From Lutimaribacter saemankumensis (GTDB taxonomy: Bacteria > Pseudomonadota > Alphaproteobacteria > Rhodobacterales > Rhodobacteraceae), in contig NZ_FNEB01000002.1 of assembly GCF_900100005.1 (NCBI RefSeq), positions 62,001-126,000 on the forward strand: a DNA stretch of 64,000 nucleotides, read 5' to 3'. Positions 62,754 through 64,000 of this stretch are shown piece after piece (positions within the stretch are counted from its first letter, which is position 1; every line of letters starts with the position of its first letter). The notes below the pieces were generated by a model. The model made no database searches and was not told where the DNA came from. It saw only the letters and a list, made by a program, of their open reading frames with translations. The position numbers and the translations under genes are program-made.

Positions 62754-64000
62754 GCCGGCCTGGCCGTTTTCAATAGACGTCCTACCCGCCCCGGCGGCAG
62801 ATCTGATCTGTCCGCCCGAGGCGATTTTCGACGCACCGCACGTCCTGACCGCACTTGCGGCGGCGCTTGACGGCACCTCGGCAGACGGGGTGCGCGCGGC
62901 CGTGGTGCCGGTTCTTCTGACCGCACTGAAAAACGGGCGCGATGCGATCGCCGAGGGCTTTTCCGCCCATCCGTTCGACGCAAGGCCCACGGTCAAGGCC
63001 TATGCCTGGCTGACCGATTGCATCGTGACCAGCGCGTTGCACCTGTCGCTGGACGTGCTGCACCCGCTGCCCAACCCGACACAGGGCGAACGGCTGGCAC
63101 TGTTTGCGGTCGGCGGCTACGGCCGGGGTGAAATGGCCCCGCAATCCGATGTGGACCTGCTGTTTCTAACGCCGCACAAGATCACCCCCTGGGCCGAAAG
63201 CGTGATCGAAAGCATGCTCTACATCCTGTGGGATCTGCGGCTCAAGGTCGGCCATTCCAGCCGCACGATCCGCGACTGCATCCGGCTCGGCGGCGAGGAT
63301 TTCACCATTCGCACCGCCTTGCTCGAACACCGCTGGCTGGGCGGCGACGACCAGTTGGCGCGCGACCTGGACAAACGCCTTTGGAAAGAACTGTTCGCGG
63401 GGTCCGCTTCGGATTTCATCGAGGCGAAGCTGACCGAACGCGACACCCGCCACAAGAAACAGGGCGCCCGCTACGTCGTCGAACCGAACGTCAAGGAAGG
63501 CAAGGGCGGGCTGCGCGATCTGCAAACGCTCTACTGGATCGCGAAGTACGTGCACCGTGTCCAGAACGTGGCCGAACTGGTCAAGCTCAAGGTCTTTCGC
63601 CCCGAGGAATTCGAAACCTTCACCCGCGCCGAGAACTTTCTATGGGCAGTGCGCTGCCACCTGCACCTGATCACCCGCCGTCCTTCCGACCAGCTGACCT
63701 TCGATCTGCAGGTCGAGGTCGCCGCGCGCATGGGATATGAGGACAAGGGCGGACGGCGCGCGGTCGAACACTTCATGCAGGACTACTTCCGCCACGCGAC
63801 GGCGGTGGGCGACCTGACGCGCATCTTCCTGACCAAGCTCGAAGCGACCCACACCAAAAGCGCCCCGCTGCTGGAGCGCATCTTCCGCCGCCGCCCCCGG
63901 GTCAAGGACGGCTACGAGGTGGTGCACGGGCGGCTGGCGATCACCGACGACAAGGCGTTCCTGTCCGACAAGGTCAACATGCTGCGCCTTTTCGAGGAAG
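62713..64000 (+). CDS. glnD: PII uridylyltransferase GlnD, N-terminal part
   Basis: 429 codons are present before the window ends. The frame is bounded by a TGA at 62710, so the TTG at 62713 (after AGGTGG) is the earliest start; it overlaps the LppC-like gene by 41 bp. The nucleotidyltransferase motif is LFAVGGYGRGEMAPQSDVDLLFL, followed by VVEPNVKEGKGGLRDLQTLYWIAKY and the start of the linker to the HD domain. GlnD uridylylates PII when glutamine is low and reverses this through its HD and ACT domains, which lie beyond the window. Confidence 0.95.
   Translation, partial: MTQLQEHSAAPASEPAWPFSIDVLPAPAADLICPPEAIFDAPHVLTALAAALDGTSADGVRAAVVPVLLTALKNGRDAIAEGFSAHPFDARPTVKAYAWLTDCIVTSALHLSLDVLHPLPNPTQGERLALFAVGGYGRGEMAPQSDVDLLFLTPHKITPWAESVIESMLYILWDLRLKVGHSSRTIRDCIRLGGEDFTIRTALLEHRWLGGDDQLARDLDKRLWKELFAGSASDFIEAKLTERDTRHKKQGARYVVEPNVKEGKGGLRDLQTLYWIAKYVHRVQNVAELVKLKVFRPEEFETFTRAENFLWAVRCHLHLITRRPSDQLTFDLQVEVAARMGYEDKGGRRAVEHFMQDYFRHATAVGDLTRIFLTKLEATHTKSAPLLERIFRRRPRVKDGYEVVHGRLAITDDKAFLSDKVNMLRLFEE

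Overview
The window is one contiguous, GC-rich, gene-dense piece of an alphaproteobacterial chromosome, most likely from the Rhodobacteraceae (Roseobacter group). The assignment is from memory of protein families, with no database search. It rests on an RpoHII-type sigma-32 behind a TGATCC-type promoter, a short type-2 ArgC, a membrane-anchored MoeB, a TakP-like TRAP binding protein, an iron-sulfur CryB/PhrB photolyase, CtrA-like TTAACCAT half-sites and many ATGA/GTGA start-stop overlaps. No insertion sequence, prophage or CRISPR array was seen. The only RNA gene found is a tRNA-Ser(GCU).

Layout. 1-1247: end of a TRAP transporter locus (TakP-like binding protein and the first codons of the small permease). 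1681-5849: RND efflux adaptor and pump. 5854-10000: a three-gene operon, transcribed leftward, of an HpxW-like Ntn-hydrolase, an AAE3-type (oxalyl-CoA synthetase-like) ligase and a PanE-family reductase, which I propose handles oxamate/oxalate. 10185-13566: tRNA-Ser, the surface-polysaccharide pair yjbH-yjbF and a convergent small YjbE-like secreted protein. 13774-21749: ychF, trpA, an MFS carrier, argC, a MaoC-ZIP pair, lldD and a cation/Ca exchanger. 21910-25403: GABA-type aminotransferase, succinate-semialdehyde dehydrogenase and an Lrp regulator. 25505-29486: a sulfotransferase-like protein, a small membrane protein, and an outer-membrane barrel overlapping a secreted serine hydrolase. 29675-33702: SDR plus photolyase, divergent from leuA, which has a leucine-rich leader peptide and nested leader RNA stems.

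33886-42680: rlmJ, a UDG-family protein, an SseB-like protein, then the cell-shape operon mreB-mreC-mreD-mrdA-rodA followed by ghrA. 43071-47754: a capsule-type module (KpsT-like ATPase, KpsE-like protein, Kdo-8-P synthase, phosphohexomutase) without a permease gene. 48043-52831: coaBC-dut-moeB-dcp on the minus strand. 52884-54538: rpoHII followed by a ChaN-like gene. 54653-58335: cobU, a CobC-like phosphatase, a glutathione transferase with a C-terminal TRASH/YHS-like cysteine motif, and comM. 58298-64000: an HSL-type hydrolase, gshB, yraN and rsmI on the minus strand, and an LppC-like lipoprotein and the start of glnD on the plus strand.

Themes: envelope and cell-surface construction (RND pump, YjbFH, Mre/PBP2/RodA, capsule export, LppC), photo-oxidative stress (RpoHII, CryB, glutathione) and use of small organic acids and amines. 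Non-coding signals worth attention are the leuA leader, a palindromic terminator stem used in pairs 21 bp apart, a perfect inverted repeat at the gabD ribosome binding site, an RpoE-like promoter before rpoHII and CtrA-like half-sites before comM and the yjbE-like gene.
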